DNA from: Apoda limacodes
Lineage: Eukaryota; Arthropoda; Insecta; Lepidoptera; Limacodidae
Direction: 5' to 3'
Length of the DNA stretch: 64,000 bases
Assembly (NCBI GenBank): GCA_946406115.1
Contig: OX291542.1
Location: 1,326,959 to 1,390,958 of the forward strand
This document shows positions 52,401-55,260 of the stretch, in pieces; position 1 is the first letter of the stretch, and each line of letters starts with the position of its first letter. Under the pieces are notes generated by a model that was given only the letters and a program-made list of their open reading frames with translations, was not told the origin of the DNA and searched no databases. Both the position numbers and the translations under genes were made by a program.

Positions 52401-53860
52401 AAATTTTTATATTCAAAAACCCTCACTGCGTTCATTCAACTCACTACAAAAAAAAACCGTCGAACATTTTCTTAGAGTCGGCCAATTACTATAAGTAATC
52501 TTTGGAGTCGGCTTTAAATGCTTTTTTATTTTAATTTAGTAAAATCCGTTAGTGCACTAATTAAAGTGCCAGACTCACTCTTTATGTTTTTTAAGTAAAG
52601 CTATTTGTTAGTGATTGTACCATTTCTGGCGAGTTGAGAATCTGGCTAGTTGCGAATCTGGTGAGTTGAGAATCTGGCGAGTTGCGAATCTGGCGAGTTG
52701 CGAATCTGGCGAGTTGCGAATCTGGCAAGTTGCCCATAAAAAATTGTAAACAAATTCCTAACCTTAAAGTATATAAAAAAAGTTTCTTGTACAAATGTAA
52801 GTACTATACTCTAATTACCTTTTCGTCCTCATCATTTGAATTGATATACATATCATATGGCTTATTGACCACTAATAAGTTTTCGCTTTCATAAAGTTTC
52901 TGAACAGCCATTTTATAACTACTATCTAGGGTTGCCATCTCTAAAATCTAGCAACTGGGACAAGAAGCGTAAAAGCCCCGGATTTTTAAAGCTTAGAACC
53001 CGGACATGTCAACAGTTTCTTTTTAAAAGTTACTTAGAAAAATAAAATAAAAAAACTAAATTTAGTCTTCTTAAGAATTAAAACGTTTTAAGAAACAGTT
53101 TGCAGTCTTACATTTTTTACTCTGTTATCAAAACAAAAGTTTTTTAAGTTTTTAGGAACTTTTAAACCCGGACTATAAATGAAACCCCGGACGCCCTCTA
53201 AACTAGGAAAAAATCCGGGGAAACCCGGACGGATGGCAACCCTACTACTATCTATAAATTATTTCCAAATTAGTAAAACTTGTTTATTTTAAGTTTTATT
53301 AATTGATCCACAAATAACTTAAGTCTCAATGTCTAAAATATTCAAATTGATCACATATCACTTTTATTATTTTTAATTTTTAATTGTTCCTTTTTTTAGG
53401 TAGAATGAATGTGTAGCAACGGAAAATAGGTTGTTTTTAATATAACTCGACAAAGTTTAAACGTGTGCAGCTAATCGTTTTGGAAAAAGCGACTTCTCAA
53501 AAAAATATCATTTCAGTTAGATACTAATCGTAACTGTTGAATTGAATGTTTGCAAAATGAGCTGAGTTGCGAATCTGGCGAGTTGCTCATAAAGGCCAGC
53601 AACGTACCTCAGATGTACTATATATTAAATTTGTGCTGTAATTACTCTTTTTCGAACGCAACCGAAGAACTGCACCAAAATAAAAATTGTAAACAAATTC
53701 CTAACCTCAAAGAATATAAATAAAGTTTCTTGTACAAATGTAAGTACTATACTCTAATTCTAATTACCTTTTCGTTCTCATCATTTGAATTGATATACAT
53801 ATCATATGGCTTATTGACCACTAATAAGTTTTCGCTTTCATAAAGTTTCTGAACAGCCAT
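8752..53860 (-). CDS. RPUSD1: RluA-family pseudouridine synthase, RPUSD1-like, five exons
   Basis: Host gene on the minus strand: exons 53768-53860, 36091-36328, 35759-35929, about 20723-20845 and 8752-8953, coding for about 275 residues. Successive introns are phase 0, 1, 1 and 2, each with GT donors and AG acceptors, and the joined codons read through conserved motifs. Exon 1 has LLVVNKPYD, exon 2 the catalytic motif HRLDYATSG (the Asp is the nucleophile of RluA enzymes), exon 3 VLLKPITGR, exon 4 RHQLRVHC and LGDYTY, exon 5 [16 protein letters not shown]. Order and spacing match vertebrate RPUSD1, which isomerises uridine in RNA; the target RNA is not known from sequence. Introns of 17.4, 0.16, 14.9 and 11.8 kb are packed with transposons. 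Two cautions: a second copy of exon 1 (52819-52911) and a one-base counting problem in exon 4. It could be another RPUSD paralogue. Confidence 0.82.
9216..9475 (+). repeat. Solo LINE 3' tail (tail family A)
   Basis: 5'-truncated copy of the LINE family whose longer copy lies at 24100-26587. It holds the end of the second ORF (ATGAGCTCCCTGCCAAGG), then CAAGCG-TCATAGGCTA, CCATCAGGCGGACCGTAAGC and a short A-rich tail. Confidence 0.85.
9757..10000 (+). repeat. Solo LINE 3' tail (tail family A)
   Basis: A second truncated copy in the same orientation, with GAGCTCCCTGCCAAGG, CGGCAACGCGCGAGTGATAC, CCATCAGGCGGACCGTAAGC and a run of A residues. It lies 280 bp after the previous copy. Confidence 0.85.
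10560..10745 (+). pseudogene. LINE reverse transcriptase fragment
   Basis: One frame reads [12 protein letters not shown] (RT motif), and a shifted frame continues [20 protein letters not shown] with the catalytic FADD box. A frameshift at about 10675 separates them. The preceding 10331-10555 has a Cys/His pattern ([16 protein letters not shown]) that could belong to the same or another element; I could not assign it. Confidence 0.65.
10750..11460. repeat. Repeat block, partly shared (inverted) with 59130-59345
   Basis: Includes TTTCGCTATGTCCGTCCGTC, a stretch characteristic of non-autonomous repeats in insects. At 11280-11460 a segment (TACACTTTACAAGCTAACGA, TTATAAAATGTACTTGGAAA) reappears on the opposite strand at 59130-59345. 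No coding capacity. Confidence 0.6.
11573..11636. repeat. Short palindrome
   Basis: TACGTAAAGCGGCTTGAAG at about 11573 is mirrored by CTTCAAGCCGCTTTACGT at about 11618, giving an 18-bp stem with a roughly 25-bp loop. It may be a small MITE or an inverted-repeat relic. Confidence 0.6.
11660..12990. other. Intronic sequence without recognised feature
   Basis: AT-rich sequence with no convincing coding frame or repeat partner inside the window. It lies in intron 4 of the RPUSD1-like gene. Confidence 0.4.
12993..13115 (+). repeat. Repeat B, left part, flanking a P-like insertion
   Basis: Matches 29628-29755 (TTTGTTAGTCTATGCAACAT, GTTTGATCAGTGTCTTGATT in this copy). Its continuation is at 15492-15640. 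The two halves are separated by the P-like element, so repeat B was the landing site. Confidence 0.75.
13186..13345 (+). repeat. GC-rich LINE 3' tail, family also at 48260-48415 and 18320-18485
   Basis: Shared blocks GAGCCCTTGAGCGTTGGGCG, CCCCAAAAGCCCGGTG and CAGCCAACTGCATA, then an A-run. It interrupts the P-like element. The same insertion at the same place in the partial copy at 18320-18525 shows these two copies share ancestry. Confidence 0.7.
13832..14165 (-). pseudogene. THAP domain, second exon (P-like element)
   Basis: After the acceptor GTTTTGTTTCAG at 14177-14166 the minus strand reads [20 protein letters not shown] and FVCKDHF, the C-terminal half of a C2CH THAP zinc finger (C-x2-H), followed by a basic segment and a PPLP turn. 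THAP fingers bind DNA at P-element termini. The codon just inside the exon is TGA where Arg would fit, so it is broken. After about 13960 the frame loses resemblance to any known domain. Confidence 0.75.
14330..15110 (+). repeat. Segment X, also at 42014-43137
   Basis: Starts near ATGAGAAATTTCCGATAGAA, continues through TTTTTCCCCGTGGACCAAAT and AATGAACTGAACACTATTCC, and ends in the about-117-bp minisatellite (TAACTATTGATCGTAGACTA, TGACAGCTGTCAAACT). The same order, same strand, occurs at 42014-43137. The two surrounding P-like elements are in opposite orientation, so X behaves as a separate unit. Confidence 0.7.
15113..15205 (-). pseudogene. THAP domain, first exon (P-like copy 2, frameshifted)
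   Basis: Minus-strand counterpart of 41781-41875, ending at the same donor position (GTATGT). A 2-bp loss just after the ATG shifts the frame, so the C-x2-C pair is no longer read from this start. Confidence 0.7.
15492..15640 (+). repeat. Repeat B, right part
   Basis: Resumes repeat B after the P-like insertion. TAAAGTGAGGTTATGTTTAC and GAGTCAGGTTTA match 29810-29875. Confidence 0.7.
15780..16040 (-). pseudogene. LINE fragment (EN-RT linker)
   Basis: The minus-strand frame 15849-16034 contains [17 protein letters not shown], the conserved linker just upstream of the RT fingers in Jockey-type LINEs. It stops soon after. Confidence 0.6.
16130..16480. repeat. Small repeat, related to 59440-59760
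   Basis: CAAATTTTCATCCCCTGTTT, then C-rich sequence and a stretch of GTTTAAGTGAAACTC type. The ordered blocks resemble 59470-59640. No coding capacity. Confidence 0.45.
16497..16612 (+). repeat. Solo LINE 3' tail (tail family A)
   Basis: GTGATGCCCCTGGTG, AGTGTCCATAGGCCACGGTG, CCATCAGGCGGACCGT, then an A-run. A 5'-truncated copy. Confidence 0.8.
16775..17728 (+). pseudogene. LINE reverse transcriptase C-terminal relic (family A)
   Basis: Plus-strand copy of the same family as 24100-26587, starting inside RT (GVPQ motif at about 16830), then [31 protein letters not shown] and [12 protein letters not shown] in three frames. Stops and at least two frameshifts, and the catalytic DD motif is displaced by a frame change. 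Ends within the ORF, without the 3' tail. Confidence 0.85.
17731..18290. other. No feature recognised
   Basis: AT-rich intron sequence. I found no coding frame, splice-flanked exon or partner repeat. Confidence 0.35.
18320..18640 (-). repeat. Partial third copy of the P-like element's end with repeat B
   Basis: Contains the GC-rich LINE tail (inverted), the P-like terminus (AAGTGCCAACTCTTCTTACG, TATATTCTCTTTG), the target motif TCACATAC and then the left part of repeat B reversed. The same junctions as copy 2 at 13010-13345 mean this is a duplicate of that locus, not an independent insertion. Confidence 0.7.
18641..18780 (+). repeat. Dispersed repeat, family of 7763-7960
   Basis: GCCGTTGGAGGG, TCTGTCCATCCCACCCATCA and CACCACGTGGTAACGCAGCC match the earlier copy in order. 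It truncates repeat B at its left edge. Confidence 0.65.
18906..19048 (+). repeat. Solo LINE 3' tail (tail family A)
   Basis: TTCTTCAAGAAAGAAGTTAT, GGTCGGCAACGCGCGAGTG, CAAGCGTCCATAGGCTACGG, then a rearranged end and an A-run. Confidence 0.8.
19060..19850. other. No gene recognised
   Basis: Mixed-composition intron sequence. No exon or coding relic could be supported. Confidence 0.35.
19857..20001. repeat. Hairpin / MITE-like inverted repeat
   Basis: GAATTAGTGATATTAGTTGA at the left is mirrored by TCAACTAATATCACTAATTC at the right. The stems continue through GGCTAAATAGTTTTGA (left) and TCAAAACTATTTAGCC (right), with arms near 48 bp and a roughly 48-bp loop. Confidence 0.75.
20298..20385. 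repeat. TA microsatellite and short hairpin
   Basis: About 15 TA units from 20298, followed by ACAATCTGTATATAAT and its mirror ATTTATATACAGATTGT. Confidence 0.8.
20723..20845 (-). CDS. RPUSD1: RPUSD1-like exon 4
   Basis: After the acceptor TTTGTTAG (ends 20846) the minus strand completes Gly and reads [20 protein letters not shown], the RluA signature region that closes the active site, then TYSTSA. It ends with YLHAVR at the donor GT (20722-20721). The first codon joins exon 3 (phase 1) and the last two bases join exon 5 as AG+G, giving R-LVLP. Start and end frames agree only if the exon is 124 nt. By the printed coordinates I count 123, so there is either a counting slip or a one-base loss at about 20755-20762. 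Confidence 0.8.
21361..22560 (+). pseudogene. Jockey-type LINE ORF1 (gag-like, broken)
   Basis: Three plus-strand frames in sequence. About 21485-21784 is a gag-like core ending [16 protein letters not shown]. 21815-22546 continues with [10 protein letters not shown] and a zinc-knuckle array: [27 protein letters not shown] and a third with its His replaced ([16 protein letters not shown]), then a Pro-rich tail. Jockey-clade ORF1 binds element RNA. Frameshifts near 21560 and 21790, with a stop between, disable it. GC content is clearly higher than the intron around it. Confidence 0.85.
22686..23345 (+). pseudogene. Jockey-type LINE ORF2, endonuclease part only
   Basis: Apurinic-type endonuclease motifs in order: [31 protein letters not shown] and [13 protein letters not shown]. 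After a stop at 23153 a further frame reads [13 protein letters not shown], the conserved catalytic SDH. The copy ends right after this domain, so reverse transcriptase is absent. The endonuclease nicks target DNA in intact elements. Confidence 0.85.
23374..23425 (-). repeat. LINE tail fragment (family A), inverted
   Basis: The reverse strand gives GAAGGGTCGGCAACGCGCAA, GTGATACCCCTAGTGTTGCA and the GCGTCCATAGGC block, matching the family A tail. It joins the Jockey-type relic at its truncated end. Confidence 0.7.
23440..24010. repeat. LINE-type tail with CTTA repeats followed by a small dispersed repeat
   Basis: 23440-23620 is T-rich and ends in AATAAA plus CTTACTTACTTAC, like a LINE 3' end. 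23625-24005 is a non-coding repeat with the blocks TTTCAACCCAATCGGTTCAG and TTTATAATATTAGTATAGAT, a combination I associate with lepidopteran non-autonomous elements. Confidence 0.5.
24100..26587 (+). pseudogene. LINE family A: longest copy (EN end to 3' tail)
   Basis: Plus-strand non-LTR element. Endonuclease end ([19 protein letters not shown]), a connector frame 24434-24949 ([20 protein letters not shown]), RT ([20 protein letters not shown], then [20 protein letters not shown] and the catalytic YADD in CYADDSTGD), then [35 protein letters not shown] and the C-terminal WNELP-type region in a shifted frame. It ends with CCATCAGGCGGACCGTAAGC and an A-run. A stop near 25168 and frameshifts near 24240, 24945, 25525 and 25930 make it inactive. 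It is the source family of the solo tails in this window. Clade is CR1/Jockey-like. Confidence 0.9.
26760..27115. repeat. Small repeat interrupted by a T-rich tail
   Basis: Begins with ATGAAAATTACGTGTCACGT and ends at CGTTCGCCGGGACCGCTAGT. A T-run with a LINE-like tail is inserted at about 26848-26965. Ends of this type recur near 45955. Confidence 0.5.
27116..28350. other. No gene recognised
   Basis: AT-rich intron 3 sequence with no supported exon or element. Confidence 0.35.
28361..28420. repeat. GT microsatellite with GTAT units
   Basis: About 20 GT dinucleotides, then four TATG/GTAT units. Confidence 0.9.
28421..29620. other. Dispersed repeat then unassigned sequence
   Basis: 28440-28600 has the look of a small insect repeat (GATCGAATCGCTCCGATGAC, CGGTCCAGCGGTTCG). 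The remainder is AT-rich without a supported coding region. Confidence 0.35.
29628..29875 (+). repeat. Repeat B, uninterrupted copy (empty P-like site)
   Basis: Joins both halves seen at 12993-13115 and 15492-15640 without the P-like element. ATGTGACA at about 29750-29757 occurs once here and twice around the insertion. Confidence 0.75.
29930..30994. mobile_element. Non-autonomous element with long terminal inverted repeats
   Basis: The first about 150 bp (TAGTACAGTAAATGAAGG, TAGCAATTCTTTC-AGAAAGA, AAAATCTACCCTATGCC) recur inverted at the right end (CATTTACTGGACTA, GGCATAGGGTAGATTTTGAA, AGCATTGCTAG). Arms are imperfect, so it is old. No coding frame inside, target duplication unclear, family unknown. 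Confidence 0.75.
31655..31735 (+). repeat. LINE tail fragment (family A)
   Basis: TTACAAGCGTCCATAGGCTA, then CGCTTACCATCAGGCGGATC and GCTTGTTTGCC. Short 3' remnant. Confidence 0.75.
31926..32300. repeat. Small repeat with internal duplication
   Basis: Starts ACTAATATTATAAATGCGAA and ends GCGGGAAAAAGCTAGTA. The block GGAGATAGTTTGA-TCCC through GAAAACGTCAAGTGT occurs twice. A recognisable lepidopteran-type non-autonomous repeat. Confidence 0.6.
32480..32715 (-). repeat. Repeat with AAGTGCGAGTCCGACTCGCA palindrome, family of 45610-45920
   Basis: Carries CAGAAACCTTTCCCGGCGTG, CCAAAATTTCATTAAAATCA and twice the sequence around CTCGCACTTGACCGTTTTTT. This is the reverse of the 45610-45920 units. 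Confidence 0.65.
32720..34560. other. No gene recognised
   Basis: Intron sequence. A 93-codon open frame at 34018-34299 shows no conserved motif, codon bias or splice context, so I do not call it. Confidence 0.35.
34572..34865. mobile_element. hAT-like MITE
   Basis: Terminal inverted repeat CAGGGCTGTAGCTA at the left and TAGCTACGGCCCTA at the right, with TGCCGT directly repeated at both edges. Non-coding inside (GGTAGGGCA repeated). Termini of the CAGGG type with a short duplication fit hAT. Confidence 0.6.
35135..35449 (-). pseudogene. LINE endonuclease fragment (family A)
   Basis: The minus-strand frame includes [15 protein letters not shown] and [12 protein letters not shown], parallel to 24170-24330. 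Truncated on both sides. Lies 310 bp beyond exon 3 of the host gene. Confidence 0.75.
35759..35929 (-). CDS. RPUSD1: RPUSD1-like exon 3
   Basis: Acceptor TATTATAG (AG at 35931-35930), donor GTAGAAG at 35758. The 171-nt exon completes a Gly from exon 2, reads [18 protein letters not shown], then [20 protein letters not shown] and ends ...PITG; the next residue R is coded by exon 4. The VLL-x-P-x-TGR block is the conserved RluA motif just before HQLRVH. Intron 2 is only 161 bp, the sole short intron of the gene. Confidence 0.85.
36091..36328 (-). CDS. RPUSD1: RPUSD1-like exon 2 (catalytic motif)
   Basis: Acceptor TTTTTGTTCCAG (AG at 36330-36329), donor GTAAGT at 36090. The 238-nt exon reads [13 protein letters not shown], then [39 protein letters not shown] and YDV. 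HRLD with the Asp nucleophile and TSG are diagnostic of RluA-type pseudouridine synthases; KYYL-x-VVRGH is the following conserved strand. Phase 0 in, phase 1 out. Confidence 0.9.
36470..36592 (-). pseudogene. LINE ORF2 C-terminus, downstream half of a split relic
   Basis: The minus strand reads [12 protein letters not shown], then [13 protein letters not shown], a common C-terminus of LINE ORF2. A stop lies just before the W. The upstream half continues beyond the copia element at 46832-47150 in the same frame ([12 protein letters not shown] across the junction). Confidence 0.7.
36598..36813 (+). repeat. Copia 5' LTR
   Basis: 216 bp, starting TCTGAAGATATAC (the 3' LTR starts TGTGAAGATATAC) and ending TTTAACA. 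Followed directly by TGGTAGCAGGACG at 36814, a primer-binding site of the initiator-methionine tRNA type. Confidence 0.85.
36850..37540 (+). pseudogene. Copia gag relic
   Basis: ATG at 36850 opens [20 protein letters not shown]; after a stop near 37003 another frame gives [20 protein letters not shown] and, from 37122, a gag core. It ends with [14 protein letters not shown], a zinc knuckle whose last Cys is replaced by Phe. Gag packages element RNA. Confidence 0.8.
37544..38690 (+). pseudogene. Copia protease and integrase relic
   Basis: Protease motif DSGYTSHMT at about 37585, the pre-integrase domain ending [11 protein letters not shown] at about 38010, then integrase pieces. Zinc-binding CESCIQAK near 38085 (another frame), catalytic DVCGP at about 38177, TDNGTEY at about 38360 and [11 protein letters not shown] with the third acidic residue at about 38470. 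Stops at about 38014 and 38355 and several frame changes break it. Confidence 0.85.
38690..41440 (+). pseudogene. Copia reverse transcriptase and RNase H relic
   Basis: [20 protein letters not shown] at about 39541-39600 is the copia RT start. After the nested LINE piece it resumes with [19 protein letters not shown] (about 40326-40382), then the YVDD box near 40507. The frame 40612-41145 is a long intact RNase H part ([42 protein letters not shown]). It ends at the polypurine tract AAGAAAAGGGG (about 41433-41443) before the 3' LTR. Confidence 0.88.
39597..40321 (+). pseudogene. LINE 3' fragment nested in copia RT
   Basis: The plus frame 39596-39967 reads [40 protein letters not shown] and [20 protein letters not shown], a LINE ORF2 C-terminus, followed by a 350-bp 3' region ending AATAAAGAATATAAAAAAAA at 40321. 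It separates the copia RT motifs on either side. Its best relative in the window is the relic at 46832-47150 plus 36470-36592. Confidence 0.85.
41445..41517 (+). repeat. Copia 3' LTR, first part
   Basis: Matches the start of the 5' LTR, with an extra ACTCT at about 41490. It is cut after ATAGTTAC (41510-41517) by the P-like element. Confidence 0.9.
41781..41875 (+). pseudogene. THAP domain, first exon (P-like copy 1)
   Basis: ATG opens [18 protein letters not shown], then [12 protein letters not shown] at a GTATGT donor. C-x2-C with the RFPLDVDR block is the N-terminal half of a THAP zinc finger. Frame is intact here. The matching second exon is seen only in copy 2, so this copy could not make a full domain. 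Confidence 0.75.
42686..43137 (+). repeat. Minisatellite, about 117-bp unit, four copies
   Basis: Units contain CTACTAGTCTACGATCAATA, GTTACGGAGATATAGCACTT, TCTAGTTTGACAGCTGT and AAGATCTTGATGA. One unit is shortened. Single units occur at 14940-15110, 51110-51370 and 52236-52385. Confidence 0.85.
43840..44246 (+). other. Exon-like segments inside the nested TIR element
   Basis: 43836-43950 reads [20 protein letters not shown] and [11 protein letters not shown] in one open frame. A second open stretch starts after TTTCAGCAG (about 44009) and ends at GACAAG|GTATGT (about 44245), with splice-like borders at both ends. I do not recognise either product. They could be a decayed transposase or captured host exons. 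Confidence 0.35.
44800..45605. repeat. Duplicated repeat block
   Basis: GCTTTGTCCTGAATGACTGA through GACGTAGGCATCCGATAA occurs at about 44890-44995 and again at 45490-45600. Confidence 0.65.
45610..45920 (+). repeat. Tandem repeat, about 112-bp unit
   Basis: Nearly three units, each with GGTCAAGTGCGAGTCGGACT, TAAGGGTAAACCGATT, AATGAAATTTT-GTAAGTT and CACGCCGGGGAA. Related to 32480-32715. Confidence 0.75.
46690..46826 (+). repeat. Copia 3' LTR, second part
   Basis: Matches positions about 36673-36813 of the 5' LTR and ends TTTAACA before the target duplicate GAACT. Confidence 0.9.
46832..47150 (-). pseudogene. LINE ORF2 relic, upstream half
   Basis: Minus strand. 46937-47146 includes [14 protein letters not shown], the region before the C-terminal WN-LP block. 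Near 46850 [12 protein letters not shown] runs up to the copia duplication and continues at 36592. A related stretch (CCTACGAAGCGGACGCGAAA) occurs on the plus strand at 49413-49530. Confidence 0.6.
47195..48415 (+). pseudogene. Jockey-type LINE relic with GC-rich 3' tail
   Basis: About 47270-47400 reads [10 protein letters not shown] in a context parallel to the endonuclease end at 23220-23330. From 47940 the sequence is GC-rich and ends with GAGCCCTTGAGCGTTGGGCG, CCCAAAAGCCCGGTGGAGTA, CAGCCAACTGCATAATCAGT and an A-run, the same tail as at 13186-13345. It may be the 3' end of the Jockey-type family at 21361-23345. Confidence 0.6.
48416..50620. other. No host gene recognised; small duplications
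   Basis: A two-copy direct repeat at about 49190-49275 (CAACAC-AAAGCTACT, CAATAGATGGC) and a relic related to 46832-47150 at 49390-49530. The rest is unassigned AT-rich sequence of intron 1. Confidence 0.4.
50905..51085 (-). repeat. LINE 3' tail, inverted copy of 7608-7762
   Basis: Reverse strand of the shared tail: TTTATTCAATTTAGGCTACA, AAACTCAGCAAGGGCATTTC. It interrupts the minisatellite-bearing interior of the TIR element, next to ATCA repeats. Confidence 0.7.
51110..51370 (+). repeat. Minisatellite units (about 117 bp), two copies
   Basis: ACTACTAGTCTACGATCAAT, CAGCTGTCATCCGAAACGAA, as at 42686-43137 but more diverged. Confidence 0.75.
52624..52735 (+). repeat. 16-bp subterminal tandem array
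   Basis: Seven units of GAATCTGGCGAGTTGC, alternating with GAGAATCTGG variants. Related units near both termini of the TIR element (about 50632-50680 inverted, 53566-53590). Confidence 0.85.
52819..52911 (-). CDS. Duplicate exon 1 of the RPUSD1-like gene
   Basis: 93 nt, ATG at 52911-52909, reading [15 protein letters not shown] and ending EDEK at the donor GTAATTAG (52818). It differs from 53768-53860 by one base in the coding part (Asp for Asn at residue 29). Frame and donor are intact and it is closer to exon 2, so it could act as an alternative first exon if its copied promoter is active. A hAT MITE lies 15 bp upstream of its ATG, in the leader. Confidence 0.65.
52927..53244. mobile_element. 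hAT-type MITE
   Basis: 318 bp, TIR TAGGGTTGCCATC / GATGGCAACCCTA, 8-bp target duplication CTACTATC at 52919-52926 and 53245-53252. The paralogous source sequence near 53866 lacks it, so it arrived after the duplication. Non-coding. Confidence 0.88.
53768..53860 (-). CDS. RPUSD1: RPUSD1-like exon 1
   Basis: ATG at 53860-53858. The 31 codons begin [20 protein letters not shown] and end ENEK at the donor GTAATTAG (53767). The V-x-NKPYDM-INS segment is the N-terminal strand of RluA enzymes; phase 0 joins NTVTYH of exon 2. The start is supported because the family protein begins only a few residues before this strand. Confidence 0.82.
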
Positions 53861-54164
53861 TTTAATAATAATAAATTATTTCCAAATTAGTAAAACTTGT
53901 TAATTTTAAGTTTTATTACTTGATCCACAAATAACTTAAGTCTCAATGTCTAAAATATTCAAATTTATCACATATTACGGATTATTTTTAATTGTTCCCT
54001 TTTTTAGGTAGAATGAATGTGCAGCAACGGAAAATAGGTTGTTTTTGGTATAACTCGACCAAGTATAAACGTGTGCAGCTAATCGTTTTGGAAAAAGCGA
54101 CTTCTCAAATAAATATCATTTCAGTTAGATACTAATCGTAACTGTTGAATTGAATTTTTGCAAA
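53861..54164. promoter_or_regulatory. Bidirectional promoter between RPUSD1-like and CAAP1-like genes
   Basis: 304 bp separates two divergent start codons. It is AT-rich with no recognisable TATA box at a useful position for either gene. Conserved in the captured copy (53253-53550), apart from small indels. Head-to-head arrangement is inferred from the two coding exons. Confidence 0.55.
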
Positions 54165-54386
54165 ATGAAACGACAAAAATACCCAATAAAGCGCGAGATG
54201 CCAGAGCCGTCTACATCTCGTTACACAGAGATAGAAGAGCATGATTTGGCGTACTACATCCAGGATCGTGTCGAATTGTTACACCAAGTATTTTCAGTGC
54301 TGAGGCATAAGGACCTGAAGGCAATGGCGCCGGAATGCGTCCGACGTCTTTCTATTAGTGACTTACAGGAGCTGTGCCTTGAAGAG
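54165..54386 (+). CDS. First coding exon, CAAP1-like protein
   Basis: ATG at 54165, 74 codons to the donor GAAGAG|GTATGT (54387), phase 0. The first 24 residues are basic and Ser/Pro-rich, then DLAYYIQDRVELLHQVFSVL, KDLKAMAPECVRRLS and ISDLQELCLEE form a helical block. The pattern (YI-DRVELL, L--M-P, S---L--LCLE) resembles the domain of caspase activity and apoptosis inhibitor 1. I rely on remembered family pattern only, so the name is tentative. Downstream exons were not found in the remaining 9.6 kb. A second copy of the start (53555) is truncated after two codons. Confidence 0.6.
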
Positions 54387-54539
54387 GTATGTTTAATGCA
54401 AGAACTCAATTTCTACACTTTATTTCATCATAGGTTTCCCTGTTATAGAAATAGAATGGGTGTATGGGCCACAGTGCAACATGTGGGTGTCATGCTAGAT
54501 TTTAAGACTTCCAGGCGGGCAGGCCTTATTTAGTTCTTG

Positions 54540-54690
54540 TCCTTTACCAAGTCATCAAATTACACACACACTGTACTTGGCAGTGTTGCCAGTGCTACGG
54601 CAATTTCTGTATTCCACGGCTTTCAGGCCAAAAAATACACAAAATCCATATTTTTCATTATAATAACAATAATTAAGATTTGTTATTTTT
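54540..54690. other. Start of intron of the plus-strand gene
   Basis: No feature beyond a GTTGCCAGTGCTACGGCAAT stretch, possibly a small hAT remnant. Confidence 0.3.
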
Positions 54691-55260
54691 AAGGGCTCCG
54701 CACCCAAAGGGTAATTAGCGGAACCCTATTACTAAGACTTCGCTGTCCATCCGTCCGTCGGTCACCAGGCTGTATCTCATGAACCGTGATAGTAAGACAG
54801 TTAAAATTTTCACAGATGATGTATTTCTGTTGCCGCTATAATAACAAATACTAAAAAACAGAATAAAATAGATTTTTACATGTTGACTGCCACAGCAATT
54901 TTCAGAATTCCGGTCTAAAAAGCCAATTTCATTTAATCATTTTATATTATTAAAAACTCTAATTATATTACATAGTAATCATCAGAAAGCATAGAAAATG
55001 TATTTATGTTAAGGGGGCTCTCATACAACAAATGTGATTTTTTTGCTGGATATATATAAGGGCAACAGGCAGATGCTTGAAATATTCACAGAATATTTAG
55101 TTATATTTTTACTTCAAAAATAAATAATTAAATTAAAATAAAACAAATATTTAAGGGGGGCTCCCATACAACAAACATGTTTTTTTTGTCGTTTTTATAG
55201 ATAATGGTATGGAACTCTTCATGCTCAAGTCTGACTCGCACTTGGCCGATTTCTTTTTCA
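54691..55260 (+). repeat. Dispersed repeat, family of 1249-1540
   Basis: GGGCTCCGCACCC start, TGTATCTCATGAACCGTGAT and TGTATTTCTGTTGCCGCTAT match the first copy. The GGGGGCTC-CATACAACAAA module is present twice (about 55012 and 55157). It ends in CAAGTCTGACTCGCACTTGG. Confidence 0.7.

Larger units (their letters stand above)
52737..53560 (-). repeat. Captured copy of promoter plus exon 1
   Basis: Aligns with 53681-54169 along its whole length once the hAT MITE (52927-53244) is removed: start of intron 1, exon 1, 5' leader, the divergent promoter and the first codon of the plus-strand gene. There the copy stops (ATG AGC TGA). A direct-orientation duplicate, bounded on each side by TIR-element subrepeats. 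Confidence 0.85.
50622..53595. mobile_element. Mutator-like TIR element carrying a host promoter and exon
   Basis: Termini CCTTTATGAGCAACTCGC (50622-50639) and GCGAGTTGCTCATAAAGG (53578-53595) are perfect inverted copies. The flanks are CCAGCGACG and CCAGCAACG, a 9-bp target duplication with one mismatch, as made by Mutator-like transposases. Both ends contain 16-bp subrepeats (AATCTGGCGAGTTGCG); a seven-fold array lies at 52624-52735. The interior has minisatellite units, an inverted LINE tail (50905-51085) and, at 52737-53560, a copy of the neighbouring host promoter and first exon. No transposase frame, so non-autonomous. It sits in intron 1 of the RPUSD1-like gene, 77 bp from the source sequence. 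Confidence 0.75.
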
